Positions 26,782 through 35,812 of a stretch of DNA of 64,000 bases are shown in pieces. Below the pieces are notes generated by a model that was not told the origin of the DNA, made no database searches, and saw only the letters and a program-made list of their open reading frames with translations. The DNA comes from Photobacterium sp. TLY01. Its GTDB lineage: Bacteria > Pseudomonadota > Gammaproteobacteria > Enterobacterales > Vibrionaceae. Within the stretch, counting starts at the first letter, position 1. Each line of letters starts with the position of its first letter. Both the position numbers and the translations under genes were made by a program. The stretch lies in NCBI RefSeq assembly GCF_021432065.1, contig NZ_CP090364.1:2122601-2186600 (forward strand). The letters run 5' to 3'.

Positions 26782-27753
26782 TTAACGAATACTATCTGCC
26801 AGCGTACTGACGGCTAATGCAAAATAATGCGATCGGTTCCATTTTAATAATGTTTGATAATTCCCGTACACTAAATATGCTCTGCCATGATTATCATCAG
26901 GTTGCACCAGCCATGCGTTGACATCCACCTTAGGGAGCGCAGCTCCGTTCAAACGGCGCACCCCCAGTTGCTGCCACTCTGACAGCGTTTTCATTTTTTG
27001 GGATTCAACACCTTTCAGGTTATCACCCAACCCTTCCGGAAGCCGCACCTGGCGTCCCCATGTGTATTGATCATCCCAACCTGATTTTTTCAGGTAATTT
27101 GCCGCGGAAGCAAAGACATCATCTTCCGTTTTCCAGATATCGACTTTATCATCGCCATTGCCATCAACCGCGAAGGTCAGATACGAGGTTGGCATAAACT
27201 GTGGTTGGCCCATCGCACCAGCCCACGAACCTTTCATATCTGCAGCCGTAATATGGCCTTGCTGTAAAATGGTTAAAGCCGCCATGACCTGCTCACGGAA
27301 AAAGGCTTCACGGCGCCCTTCATAAGCAAGTGTTGTCAGCGCCTCAATCACATTATACGAGCCGGTTAAACGGCCAAAGTTACTTTCCACGCCCCACAAT
27401 GCCACGATGAATCTCGGCTGAACGCCATACTCACGCCCAATGCGATCCAGTGTTTGCTTGTGTTGCTGATAATACTGATTCGCCTGTTCAATTTTCCACT
27501 GAGGAACGGCTCTGGGTAAATATTCATCCAGTGTTAATTTCTTTTCTGGCTGATTTTTATCAGCTTTAACAGCACGTTCAATAAATTTGACATCGGCGAA
27601 AGCGGATTCAAGAATCGCATCATCTATCCCCTTCTCACGTGCTTCTTGTTTCAACCCGGAAACATAATTATCAAAACTTTCATCAGCCGACACTATCGGC
27701 GATGCAAGGCCCAGTCCTAAGGACACAAAGACAGCTACCCATTGCTTACGCAT
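26782..27753 (-). CDS. MltB-family lytic murein transglycosylase
   Basis: A 323-residue exported enzyme that cleaves peptidoglycan between MurNAc and GlcNAc with formation of 1,6-anhydroMurNAc. The signal peptide ends at IVSA-DES. The SLT_3 catalytic domain has the acid/base Glu in ALWGVESNFG and later GAMGQPQFMPTSY and VDGNGDDKVDIW. There is no lipobox, so it would be periplasmic and soluble, unlike E. coli MltB. ATG 27753 (MRKQW) is preferred to the in-frame GTG six bases earlier. It lies 16 bases after ycgL and is probably cotranscribed. Confidence 0.92.
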   Translation of the reverse strand: MRKQWVAVFVSLGLGLASPIVSADESFDNYVSGLKQEAREKGIDDAILESAFADVKFIERAVKADKNQPEKKLTLDEYLPRAVPQWKIEQANQYYQQHKQTLDRIGREYGVQPRFIVALWGVESNFGRLTGSYNVIEALTTLAYEGRREAFFREQVMAALTILQQGHITAADMKGSWAGAMGQPQFMPTSYLTFAVDGNGDDKVDIWKTEDDVFASAANYLKKSGWDDQYTWGRQVRLPEGLGDNLKGVESQKMKTLSEWQQLGVRRLNGAALPKVDVNAWLVQPDDNHGRAYLVYGNYQTLLKWNRSHYFALAVSTLADSIR

Positions 27754-27769
27754 ATCCACCCTTTTATCG

Positions 27770-28051
27770 TCATGTATTATTTTCTGACTTTCTTGCTTTG
27801 TATTCGTCTAGAAGGTTAGTCACTGGTGGCGGGATTTGCAGGTAATATCCCTGGGACGAGAGCTGCTCCCGTACCTTATTGATATCCGCCAATGCTAACT
27901 TCCTCTCATGACTCAGTTTTAGCACCATTACAAACTGAGGTGTACCAAAAGTGCTCAATAAAGCTTCAGGTACATCTGAAAAATCATCTTTGGTCTTGAT
28001 ATATAAATAGGTGTTTTCTTTTTTAGGACTTTTATAAATTGCACAAAACAT
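27770..28051 (-). CDS. ycgL: YcgL-domain protein
   Basis: A 93-residue cytosolic protein of the YcgL family (DUF709). The sequence MFCAIYKSPKK, TYLYI, DDFSDVPE and GYYLQIPPP aligns with E. coli YcgL throughout. The function is unknown. It diverges from minC, exactly as in E. coli, so the link to the min locus is conserved. AGGT precedes the ATG. Confidence 0.92.
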   Translation of the reverse strand: MFCAIYKSPKKENTYLYIKTKDDFSDVPEALLSTFGTPQFVMVLKLSHERKLALADINKVREQLSSQGYYLQIPPPVTNLLDEYKARKSENNT

Positions 28052-28200
28052 GAGCTGACCTGCAGGTTACCAATCACCATTATCTGACCACAAAAAGCAG
28101 AAAACATTCCAGCCCAAATCGAGATCCGGGTTCCTCTGCGTTCTGCCATCACCATTGTGGCTATCATTTAAACTTTATACCGAACTCTGACAAGGAGAAC

Positions 28201-28229
28201 TTGCTGAGACCTGCCTGGGAATATAACAT
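28201..28229 (+). promoter_or_regulatory. Candidate min operon promoter
   Basis: TTGCTG (28201-28206) is 17 bases from TAACAT (28224-28229). An extended -10-like TGCTATAAC overlaps it slightly downstream. Both sit about 60 bases before minC. Confidence 0.35.
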
Positions 28230-28289
28230 GCTATAACCTATGTGATAACGTACCTGAGCGCGAAATTGTCCGCGGAAGATGAATAAGCC

Positions 28290-28952
28290 ATGACAAAAAC
28301 GGCAGAATTAAAAGGGGGCAGTTATACGCTCTCATCTTTACACTTAGCTGACGGCGGCTTAGAACAGGCAATCAGTTTCCTGAAAGACAAAGTGGAGCAG
28401 GCACCGGCATTCTTTGCCCATGCACCTCTGGTGATTGATGTCAGTCAGGCTGGCAGAGCGCTTGATTTTGAACAACTCCGGCAAGGCATTCAGGATGCAG
28501 GTATGATCCCGGTCGGGATCAGCGGCTGCAAGCCTTCCCACCTGCAGGCGCAGGCAAAATCAGCTGGTTTTGCCATCATGAATGCGGCCAAGCAGGCCCG
28601 CGCCACCAGCCCGGTGATGGAGCCGGCAAAAGTGATTCGTACACCGATAAGATCAGGGCAGCAAATTTATGCCAAAAATTGCGATCTCGTCGTATTGAAT
28701 CATGTCAGCGCAGGTGCTGAAATTATTGCTGATGGATGTATTCATATATACGGGTGTTTACGTGGCCGGGCCATTGCCGGCGCCAGCGGTGAAACCCAGG
28801 CTCAGATTTTCTGCCATAATTTACAGTCAGAGTTAATTTCTATTGCTGGTAATTATTGGCTAAGCGACAAAATTCAAGACGCTTTTTGGGGAAAAAGTGT
28901 CGCTATCTCTCTGACTGACAACAATTTAAATATAGAGCATCTGGCTGTATAA
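28290..28952 (+). CDS. minC: Septum site-determining protein MinC
   Basis: MinC blocks FtsZ assembly away from midcell. The 220-residue protein has the N-terminal FtsZ-binding domain (about 1-105) and the C-terminal beta-helix dimer domain (about 120-215: VRSGQQIYAKNCDLVV-like, AGAEIIADGCIHIYG, GRAIAGASG) that binds MinD. It begins the minCDE operon. Confidence 0.96.
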   Translation: MTKTAELKGGSYTLSSLHLADGGLEQAISFLKDKVEQAPAFFAHAPLVIDVSQAGRALDFEQLRQGIQDAGMIPVGISGCKPSHLQAQAKSAGFAIMNAAKQARATSPVMEPAKVIRTPIRSGQQIYAKNCDLVVLNHVSAGAEIIADGCIHIYGCLRGRAIAGASGETQAQIFCHNLQSELISIAGNYWLSDKIQDAFWGKSVAISLTDNNLNIEHLAV

Positions 28953-28973
28953 CTTTGAAAAGGAATAATACAG

Positions 28974-29786
28974 ATGGCACGAATTATCGTAGTGACCTCA
29001 GGTAAAGGTGGGGTAGGTAAAACGACCTCCAGTGCGGCCATTGCGTCCGGCCTGGCCTTAAAAGGTAAAAAAACGGCCGTCATTGATTTCGATATCGGTC
29101 TGCGAAATCTGGATCTGATCATGGGCTGTGAACGCCGTGTTGTTTATGATTTCGTGAATGTGATCAATGGCGAGGCAAAACTGAATCAAGCACTGATTAA
29201 AGACAAACGAGTCGATAACCTGTTCGTATTGCCGGCTTCGCAAACTCGTGACAAAGATGCCCTGAGTAAAGAAGGGGTCGAAAAAGTCTTGTCTGAACTG
29301 GATGCGCTGGGTTTCGACTTCATCATCTGTGACTCACCGGCAGGCATCGAAACTGGCGCGCTGATGGCGTTATACTTTGCAGATGAAGCCATCGTCACCA
29401 CCAACCCGGAAGTGGCTTCTGTACGTGACTCAGACCGTATTCTTGGCATTCTCGACTCTAAATCCCGCCGAGCTGAAAACAGTGAATCACCGGTGAAGCA
29501 ACATTTGTTGCTGACTCGCTACAATCCTTCTCGTGTCGTTCATGGTGATATGCTCAGCGTTGCTGATGTTGAAGAAATTCTGCATATTCCATTACTCGGT
29601 GTTATCCCTGAGAGTCAGTCTGTGCTGAATGCATCCAACAAAGGTGAACCTGTGATTCTGGACGCCGATTCAGATGCAGGCCAGGCATACCAAGACACTG
29701 TTGCGCGCTTACTGGGTGAAGATCGCCCGTTCCGATTCTTAGAGGAAGAGAAAAAAGGCTTCCTGAAACGTATATTTGGAGGCTAA
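28974..29786 (+). CDS. minD: Septum site-determining ATPase MinD
   Basis: MinD is the ParA-type ATPase that carries MinC to the membrane and oscillates with MinE. The 270 residues show the deviant Walker [22 protein letters not shown], and the C-terminal amphipathic membrane-targeting helix ([11 protein letters not shown]). It is 21 bases after minC, with AAGGA upstream. Confidence 0.97.
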   Translation: MARIIVVTSGKGGVGKTTSSAAIASGLALKGKKTAVIDFDIGLRNLDLIMGCERRVVYDFVNVINGEAKLNQALIKDKRVDNLFVLPASQTRDKDALSKEGVEKVLSELDALGFDFIICDSPAGIETGALMALYFADEAIVTTNPEVASVRDSDRILGILDSKSRRAENSESPVKQHLLLTRYNPSRVVHGDMLSVADVEEILHIPLLGVIPESQSVLNASNKGEPVILDADSDAGQAYQDTVARLLGEDRPFRFLEEEKKGFLKRIFGG

Positions 29787-29793
29787 CCACACT

Positions 29794-30054
29794 ATGGCTT
29801 TGCTAGAGTTCTTCCGCCCCAAAAAACAGTCGACCGCGAGTGTGGCGAAAGAAAGGCTGCAGATCATTGTTGCTGAACGTCGCTCCGCGAGTATGGGTAA
29901 TCCGAGTTACCTTCCCCAGCTCAAACAGGATATTCTGGAGGTTATCCGCCGTTATGTCGATGTCTCACCTGAGCATGTGACGGTACACCTGGACCAGAAA
30001 GAAGAAGACCTGTCGGTGCTGGAACTCAATGTCACCCTGCCCGACGAGAAATAA
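29794..30054 (+). CDS. minE: Cell division topological specificity factor MinE
   Basis: MinE stimulates MinD ATPase and confines division to midcell. The 86-residue protein starts [12 protein letters not shown] (membrane-binding N-terminus), then the MinD-contact segment [12 protein letters not shown], then the dimerisation domain. ATG 29794 is used; GGAGG lies 11 bases upstream at the end of minD. A strong terminator follows. Confidence 0.97.
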   Translation: MALLEFFRPKKQSTASVAKERLQIIVAERRSASMGNPSYLPQLKQDILEVIRRYVDVSPEHVTVHLDQKEEDLSVLELNVTLPDEK

Positions 30055-30086
30055 AAAAATCCCCGGTTCGCCGGGGATTTTTTTTT
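30053..30086. terminator. Bidirectional terminator between minE and rnd
   Basis: ATCCCCGG (30059-30066) pairs with CCGGGGAT (30071-30078) over TTCG, with an A-run on one side and a T-run on the other. Confidence 0.93.
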
Positions 30087-30119
30087 CAGGTGCTCACTTC
30101 ATCTGCTGACGTGCAGGCG

Positions 30120-31241
30120 CTAAACCTGAACCAAAGGCAGTACCCGGTGGGCAAACAGTGCTTTTCGCCAGGTCGAGAGCATTTCAGGCAGCTCATCTTC
30201 AGGACAGCCCTTCTTCCATGCCCAGCTCAGTAACTGATTAATTTGTTTTTTCGAAGCAAGAAACTCAGTCGCCAGCCCTGTTTCCTTAGCCACAGCATTC
30301 ACTTCATCTTTGATGCGTTTAACCATTTGTTTATAGCCAGGCATTTCCATCAGGCGAAATAAGGGCTGCGGATAATCCAGCTGGCTCATTTTTTCAACCT
30401 CTTTCACAATGGAAATCAAACGGTTGCCATGTCTTTGAATTTCACGCTCATCAAATCCTTCCTGAGCCATCACCGCTTTTGAAGTGATTTCATAACGGGC
30501 AACTTTCCAAAGATGTAGCTCTTTAAGCACAAAGTTAAGCGCCAGATCGCGCTTTCTCGCTTCCTGAAGACGCCAGGAAGCCAGCTTCTGTAAAATAGCC
30601 AATTGTTTCGGGGACAACTGCCAGGCATTCTTGATGTCGACGTAAACTTGCTCCGGATCAGGAACACGACTGCGTTTCACCAGCATGGTTTCACACTCCT
30701 GATGAAGCGCATCCATCCACCCTTTCGCTTCCACTTTTGCCAGTAACTGCTGATACAGAGGCAACAGATAAAAGACATCAGCGGCAGCATAGTCGAGCTG
30801 CTTATCACTCAGTGGACGAGCAAGCCAATTGGTTCTGGCTTCGCCTTTTTCCAGCTCAATCCCCAGATATTCCTGTACTAATGCACCAAAACCGGTCGAC
30901 AAGCCATGACCGATGAAGGCCGCCATAATCTGAGTATCCAACATAGGTGCCGGCATGCAGCCTGCAGCAGACTGGAATACTTCCAAATCTTCACCACAGG
31001 CGTGCAGCACTTTTACCACACCAGGATCTTTCATTAACGCCCAGAGCGGCGACATATCTGTCAGCATGAGCGGATCAATCAAAGACAGAAGTTCACCGTC
31101 ATAAAGCTGGATCAGCCCCAACTGAGCAAACAGAGTTCGCGTACGAACAAATTCGGTATCCAGCATGACTGCCTGCTGCTGACTTGCCTGCTGACAAACC
31201 TCAGCCAGTCTGTCATTCGTAGTTATAATCTCAAATTTCAA
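30120..31241 (-). CDS. rnd: Ribonuclease D
   Basis: RNase D is a 3'-5' exonuclease that trims tRNA precursors. The 373-residue protein has the DEDDy motifs: DTE (Asp28, Glu30), HACGEDLEVF, and YAAADVFYLL, followed by an HRDC domain (about residues 210-290). The only plausible start is TTG at 31241, with AGGTGAG just upstream; the next in-frame Met lies inside the exonuclease core. E. coli rnd also begins with UUG, so the rare start is conserved. fadD-rnd adjacency is shared with E. coli. Confidence 0.95.
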   Translation of the reverse strand: MKFEIITTNDRLAEVCQQASQQQAVMLDTEFVRTRTLFAQLGLIQLYDGELLSLIDPLMLTDMSPLWALMKDPGVVKVLHACGEDLEVFQSAAGCMPAPMLDTQIMAAFIGHGLSTGFGALVQEYLGIELEKGEARTNWLARPLSDKQLDYAAADVFYLLPLYQQLLAKVEAKGWMDALHQECETMLVKRSRVPDPEQVYVDIKNAWQLSPKQLAILQKLASWRLQEARKRDLALNFVLKELHLWKVARYEITSKAVMAQEGFDEREIQRHGNRLISIVKEVEKMSQLDYPQPLFRLMEMPGYKQMVKRIKDEVNAVAKETGLATEFLASKKQINQLLSWAWKKGCPEDELPEMLSTWRKALFAHRVLPLVQV

Positions 31242-31329
31242 AACTCACCTTTTTCAGCATTACAAGCAGACACCAGCCTGCTTCCTTTGTGCCTGAACGC
31301 CATTCTCTGAGAAATACTGACAACTGGCA

Positions 31330-31361
31330 CAAAACAAAGTGCCGGCTATTGAAGCCGGCAC
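31330..31361 (-). terminator. Terminator after fadD
   Basis: On the minus strand GTGCCGGCT pairs with AGCCGGCAC over a 5-base loop and is followed by TTTGTTTTG. It lies between fadD and rnd, so rnd probably has its own promoter or relies on read-through. Confidence 0.75.
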
Positions 31362-31395
31362 TGAACTTGAAACAAGTTTATCCTAAATTTCAGGA

Positions 31396-33096
31396 TTATG
31401 CTTGCGCTGTCTCTTTCTGCGCGACCTGATCTGACTCTTCCCGCAATGCCCGGCGCAGAATTTTCCCGACATTGGTTTTCGGCAGCTCATCTCTGAATTC
31501 CACCACTTTCGGCACTTTATAACCGGTCAGGTACTGACGGCAATGCGACAACAGCTCTTCGCGGGTCAGACTAGGATCGCGTTTCACGACACAAATCTTC
31601 ACCACCTCACCTGAGGCTTCATCCGGCTGACCAATTGCCGCCACTTCCAGCACTTTGCTATGCAGGGCAACGACATCTTCAACTTCATTGGGATAAACGT
31701 TGAAGCCGGAGACCAGAATCATGTCTTTCTTACGATCAACGATATGTAAGAAACCGTCATCGTCAAAACGCACAATATCGCCAGTCGATAACCAGCCGTC
31801 TTCCGTCAGCACTTCACGTGTTGCTTCAGGACGCTGCCAGTACCCTTTCATGACCTGTGGCCCCTTCACCTGAAGTTCGCCGGTTTGATCCATCGCCAGC
31901 ACGTGACCTTCTTCATCCACAATCCGGATATCTGTTGAAGACACCGGCAGGCCAATCGAGCCATTATAGTCCGTCAGATCATGCGGATAAGCGGCAACCA
32001 GAGGTGAACATTCCGTCAGACCGTAACCTTCCAGCAGATAGTTCTTTGTCGTTGCCAGCCATTTTTCTGCAACAGCACGTTGCACAGCCATCCCGCCGCC
32101 GACAGAAAGGTGGAGTCGGCTGAAGTCCAGCTCCAGGAAATCTTCATTATTGAGCAGCGCATTGAACAGTGTGTTGACACCCGTCAGCGCTGTAAACGGA
32201 TAACGCTTGAGCTCTTTGACAAAAGCAGGAATATCCCTTGGATTGGTGATCAGCAGGTTCTGTCCGCCCATTTCGATGAAAAGCAGGCAGTTCACGGTCA
32301 GAGCAAAAACGTGATACAGCGGAAGCGCAGTGACCACCAGCTCTCGGCCGTCATGCAAAATGGGACCGTAGGCAGCTTTCGCCTGCAGCACATTGGCAAT
32401 CATATTTCTGTGCGTCAGCACTGCGCCTTTCGCGACACCGGTTGTCCCTCCGGTGTATTGCAAAAATGAGATATCCTCTCCTGACATGAAAGGTTTCACG
32501 TATTGCATTCTGCGCCCGCGCTTGAGCGCATGGTTCAGTGAGGTGGCATGCGGCAGGTGGTATTTAGGGACCATCTTTTTAATGTGCTTCACCACAAAAT
32601 TAACCAGTGTGCCTTTAGGCCGGGAAAGCTGATCTCCCAGACTGGTTAAAATGACATGTTCAACACGGGTTTTGTCGACGATTTTCTCCAGCGTGTGGGC
32701 GAAATTCGACACAATTACAATGGCTTTCGCACCAGAGTCATTGAGCTGATGCTCCAGTTCACGGGGTGTGTAGAGCGGGTTGACATTCACCACCACACAA
32801 CCCGCACGGAGTATACCGAACAGTGCGATAGGATACTGAAGCAGGTTTGGCATCATGACGGCGACCCGATCGCCCTTTTCAAGCTTCAGGTCATTTTGCA
32901 GATAGGCCGCAAATGCACGACTGCGTTCTTCCAGTTTTCTGAAAGTCATCACCTGGCCCATATTGATAAAGGCCGTTTGATCGGAATATTTCTGGACGGA
33001 CTGTTCAAACAGTTCAACCAATGACGTGTAAGTATCAGGGTTGATTTCAGCCGGTACATCATCCGGATAGCGGTTAAGCCAAACCTTATCCACCAT
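31396..33096 (-). CDS. fadD: Long-chain fatty acid-CoA ligase
   Basis: FadD activates imported fatty acids to acyl-CoA at the inner membrane with ATP, feeding beta-oxidation and phospholipid synthesis. The 566 residues match E. coli FadD in length. The AMP-binding signature [11 protein letters not shown] is at 214-224, with GYGLTECSP, a TGD motif ([13 protein letters not shown]) and the C-terminal catalytic Lys in [15 protein letters not shown] precedes ATG 33096. Confidence 0.96.
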   Translation of the reverse strand: MVDKVWLNRYPDDVPAEINPDTYTSLVELFEQSVQKYSDQTAFINMGQVMTFRKLEERSRAFAAYLQNDLKLEKGDRVAVMMPNLLQYPIALFGILRAGCVVVNVNPLYTPRELEHQLNDSGAKAIVIVSNFAHTLEKIVDKTRVEHVILTSLGDQLSRPKGTLVNFVVKHIKKMVPKYHLPHATSLNHALKRGRRMQYVKPFMSGEDISFLQYTGGTTGVAKGAVLTHRNMIANVLQAKAAYGPILHDGRELVVTALPLYHVFALTVNCLLFIEMGGQNLLITNPRDIPAFVKELKRYPFTALTGVNTLFNALLNNEDFLELDFSRLHLSVGGGMAVQRAVAEKWLATTKNYLLEGYGLTECSPLVAAYPHDLTDYNGSIGLPVSSTDIRIVDEEGHVLAMDQTGELQVKGPQVMKGYWQRPEATREVLTEDGWLSTGDIVRFDDDGFLHIVDRKKDMILVSGFNVYPNEVEDVVALHSKVLEVAAIGQPDEASGEVVKICVVKRDPSLTREELLSHCRQYLTGYKVPKVVEFRDELPKTNVGKILRRALREESDQVAQKETAQA

Positions 33097-33212
33097 GCAC
33101 TCTCCTTATATTTATTAGGGCTTCAAGCGCCAAAAATGGCTGTAGCGGGACATTCAAACACTTGTTCTATACAAGCATTACAGCACAGTTAACATTGAAT
33201 TAACACAACTGA

Positions 33213-34130
33213 TTAGACCAGCTTGTTGATTTTTGAACTCAACAGCAAAATCTGATCACAAACAAGCCGGGGGCTATCAAGATGGCAGTGATGACCTCCG
33301 GGTATCACGATTTGTTCGGCCTGTTTCAGCCATGACAAGCCCGCGTCCGATCCTTTCAGGGATGAAAAACCTTTCTCGCCGATCACTGATAATACCGGAC
33401 ACTCAATATGCCGCATCAGCGCCTGAGCCTGTTCCTCTGTCATCCTGAACAACGAATCACAACGCAACTTATCGTCATGACGCCAGTACCAGTGCTGACC
33501 ATCGCTCCGGGTGGCTCGCTGAACCAATGGCCTGAGCTGCTCTGGCGTTAACCCGTTGACCCGGCAACGAACAGAGAGTGCGGCCTGAAACGAATCCAGC
33601 TTAAGTTCTGCAGGCTGGCGCTGCCTGCGCTTTGTGCGGCTTTCAATCCCCTGCCGCAACCTTTTCGCCGCCAGATCCGCACTTTCATGGAGTGGCGCAA
33701 GTCCTTCGATCAGCACCAGTCCAGTGACTGACTCAGGAAAAGCTCCTGCGTAGGCTGCCGCCACCAGCGCCCCCAAAGAGTGACCAACCAGCATCAGGTT
33801 TTGAGAGGACAGAGACTGTACGATCTGAGCCAGATCATCGACGTAGTCCATGAAATAATAATAATTATCTGTCTGACGATGCGCAGAAAGCCCATGCCCG
33901 GGCCAATCCACGGCAACCAGGTTGAACCTTGCCGCCAGTGGCTCAAACAGCACATCAAAGCTGGCGGCGTTATCGTGCCATCCGTGCAGAAACAAAAGCG
34001 TCGGACGGGCTCTGTCGGCATTGCTTACAGGGATAAGTCTGCCGCGCTTTATGCTTTCCTTGCAGGGAGAAAAAGACGTGATGACCGCCAGCTCAGTTTC
34101 AGCCAGCGGTAAACGGCTTTCATACATCAT
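33213..34130 (-). CDS. Alpha/beta-hydrolase
   Basis: A 305-residue cytosolic alpha/beta-hydrolase. Visible elements are the oxyanion-region HGWHDNAASF, PGHGLS, the nucleophile elbow GHSLGA (about Ser120) and the C-terminal catalytic His in GGHHCHLD. The substrate is unknown. It sits between fadD and the Slp lipoprotein in a minus-strand run, so a lipid ester substrate is conceivable, but this is inference from place only. Two adjacent ATGs (34130, 34127) are equal candidates and no strong ribosome site is seen. Confidence 0.85.
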   Translation of the reverse strand: MMYESRLPLAETELAVITSFSPCKESIKRGRLIPVSNADRARPTLLFLHGWHDNAASFDVLFEPLAARFNLVAVDWPGHGLSAHRQTDNYYYFMDYVDDLAQIVQSLSSQNLMLVGHSLGALVAAAYAGAFPESVTGLVLIEGLAPLHESADLAAKRLRQGIESRTKRRQRQPAELKLDSFQAALSVRCRVNGLTPEQLRPLVQRATRSDGQHWYWRHDDKLRCDSLFRMTEEQAQALMRHIECPVLSVIGEKGFSSLKGSDAGLSWLKQAEQIVIPGGHHCHLDSPRLVCDQILLLSSKINKLV

Positions 34131-34163
34131 AGTCAGATTCGCTGTTCAATCAGGTAGGGAGTC

Positions 34164-34718
34164 TTACTCGGGGGTCACACGGTACTCGACATCCAGATTA
34201 TCCGGCCGCAAACCATAGTGGATGTACTGACAACGGATGCCAAGACAACGGTAGTAGGCACTCACATCATCAACACGGATCTGCTCTTTGATTTGCCAGA
34301 GTTGCTGACCTTTGGCAAACACCACAGGATAGGTGTAATCAAAATCACCTATCTTACCGACTTCGCTGCCACGCAGCTGGCCGGCAACGGTGACCAGTTT
34401 ACCCTGAGCATATTCGATGGGATCGGCAAAGCCATCGATATAAGCGATAAATCGCCCCTGGGGCGCCGCGTTCAGCTCAGGCTTACCTGATTTGTCTATC
34501 GGCAGGCTGGCGATCTCCAGCCGCGTGCGTGACGCTTCGTTGGCAACCGAGGCTATCACGCCTCCCAGACGAACCTCTTTACCCTGCACGCCCTGTGGGT
34601 CTTCAATGACGACGGTTAAGTCGGTGACAGGTGTCTCGGTCGATGTTTGTAAACTGTCTGGCATCTGGCTGCAGCCACCTAAGACGATCAGAGCAAGTGC
34701 CAATATAGATTTTTTCAC
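34164..34718 (-). CDS. Slp-family outer-membrane lipoprotein (YeaY-like)
   Basis: A 184-residue lipoprotein of the Slp family. The signal peptide VKKSILALALIVLGGC ends in the lipobox LGGC. Mature-region features are GGVIASV and the repeated beta-strand pattern of the family. GTG 34718 is chosen because AAGGA lies seven bases upstream and Lys-Lys follows directly; a second GTG one codon earlier is possible. The homologue yeaY is next to fadD and tsaB in E. coli too. The role is not well known. Confidence 0.88.
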   Translation of the reverse strand: MKKSILALALIVLGGCSQMPDSLQTSTETPVTDLTVVIEDPQGVQGKEVRLGGVIASVANEASRTRLEIASLPIDKSGKPELNAAPQGRFIAYIDGFADPIEYAQGKLVTVAGQLRGSEVGKIGDFDYTYPVVFAKGQQLWQIKEQIRVDDVSAYYRCLGIRCQYIHYGLRPDNLDVEYRVTPE

Positions 34719-34775
34719 CACAGGATCCTTTTCAAAAACAGAAATTCGCGTCTGATGCTCTGCCAGCATCGAAGT

Positions 34776-35072
34776 TCAAACGTAGAAATCTACGCCTAAC
34801 AAATGAGAGTATTCTTCCCGCTTCGCCTGGTGCAGCACATCAAGATAAGCCGACAAGGCCTGCTTATTTTTCCCCTGCGGGCTGTCGTACTGAACTCTGG
34901 CCTGAACCTCTTCGATAAAAGCCGGATCCTTGATCGTTTCCGCTACCGCTTTTGCCACCACAGTCGGCTGAGAAACAGGCGCAGCTGCCTGTTCAGCCTT
35001 TCGCTGTTTATCGGTTCGCTTCGGCCTTTGCGGCGCCTGCGTGGCTGTCGGTAAACGGGGTATATTGACCAT
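34776..35072 (-). CDS. Small orphan protein in the tsaB block
   Basis: A 98-residue soluble protein that I do not recognise beyond similarity to conserved hypotheticals of vibrios. The N-terminal half is rich in Pro, Lys, Arg and Gln (PQRPKRTDKQRK), so it is basic and probably disordered. The C-terminal half is helical (NKQALSAYLDVLHQAKREE) and ends LLGVDFYV. CAGGTC precedes the ATG. Its position between slp and tsaB suggests cotranscription. Confidence 0.75.
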   Translation of the reverse strand: MVNIPRLPTATQAPQRPKRTDKQRKAEQAAAPVSQPTVVAKAVAETIKDPAFIEEVQARVQYDSPQGKNKQALSAYLDVLHQAKREEYSHLLGVDFYV

Positions 35073-35107
35073 ATTGACCTGTGTGTCTTATTCGCTGTGA
35101 ATACCCA

Positions 35108-35812
35108 TTATTCACGGCCGGGCAATTTTTTCCATGTCACTTCATCACGCAGATAGACAGGACTGGCATGTTCAGCATCGACGGCTTCACCACGCTGCAG
35201 AGCAAATTGAGCCAGCCATGCCATATCCTGGGCTTCAGGGTAAAGCACTGTACCGGCTTGCTTTTCGACAGCCAATGCCTGTAATTGTTCCTGATAGGTC
35301 TGCCAGCCAGTTCCTGCAGTAAACCAGCGAGCATCCGGTACAGAAATCAAGCGCTCTGATACGTGTTCCGGGTGCAGGACGGCTTCTTCACCCAGCACTT
35401 GCCAGTCGCCATCTTGCTGGCGCTGATATTGTCCCCAGTAAATTTCGCCCATGCGCGCATCAATGGCTGCCAGCGTATGACAGGCCTGGTGCAAACGATA
35501 GCTTCCCTGAGCCATGGCAGCCAGTGTCGACACACCAACCATAGGCAAGTCGGCACCAAATGCCAGTCCCTGCGCAATGCCAATACCAATCCGCACTCCG
35601 GTGAAGCTCCCCGGGCCACGGCCGAACGCCAGCGCATCAAGCTGGGTTAAACGCAAATCCGCTTCGGCGAGGACTTCATCAACCATAGGCAAAATTTTGG
35701 TGGTATGTTCACGCGGCGCAAATTCACAACGCGCAATTACTTCACTGCCCACTAAAAGCGCAACAGAACAATTTTCAGTCGCGGTATCAACCGCTAAAAT
35801 CTTACTGCTCAT
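35108..35812 (-). CDS. tsaB: tRNA t6A biosynthesis protein TsaB
   Basis: TsaB (YeaZ) is the scaffold of the TsaBDE complex that makes N6-threonylcarbamoyladenosine at position 37 of ANN-decoding tRNAs. The 234-residue ASKHA-fold protein starts [14 protein letters not shown] and contains [13 protein letters not shown] and the dimer helix around [10 protein letters not shown]. Its ATG directly follows the yoaA stop codon (TGAATG), so the two are translationally coupled. Confidence 0.95.
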   Translation of the reverse strand: MSSKILAVDTATENCSVALLVGSEVIARCEFAPREHTTKILPMVDEVLAEADLRLTQLDALAFGRGPGSFTGVRIGIGIAQGLAFGADLPMVGVSTLAAMAQGSYRLHQACHTLAAIDARMGEIYWGQYQRQQDGDWQVLGEEAVLHPEHVSERLISVPDARWFTAGTGWQTYQEQLQALAVEKQAGTVLYPEAQDMAWLAQFALQRGEAVDAEHASPVYLRDEVTWKKLPGRE

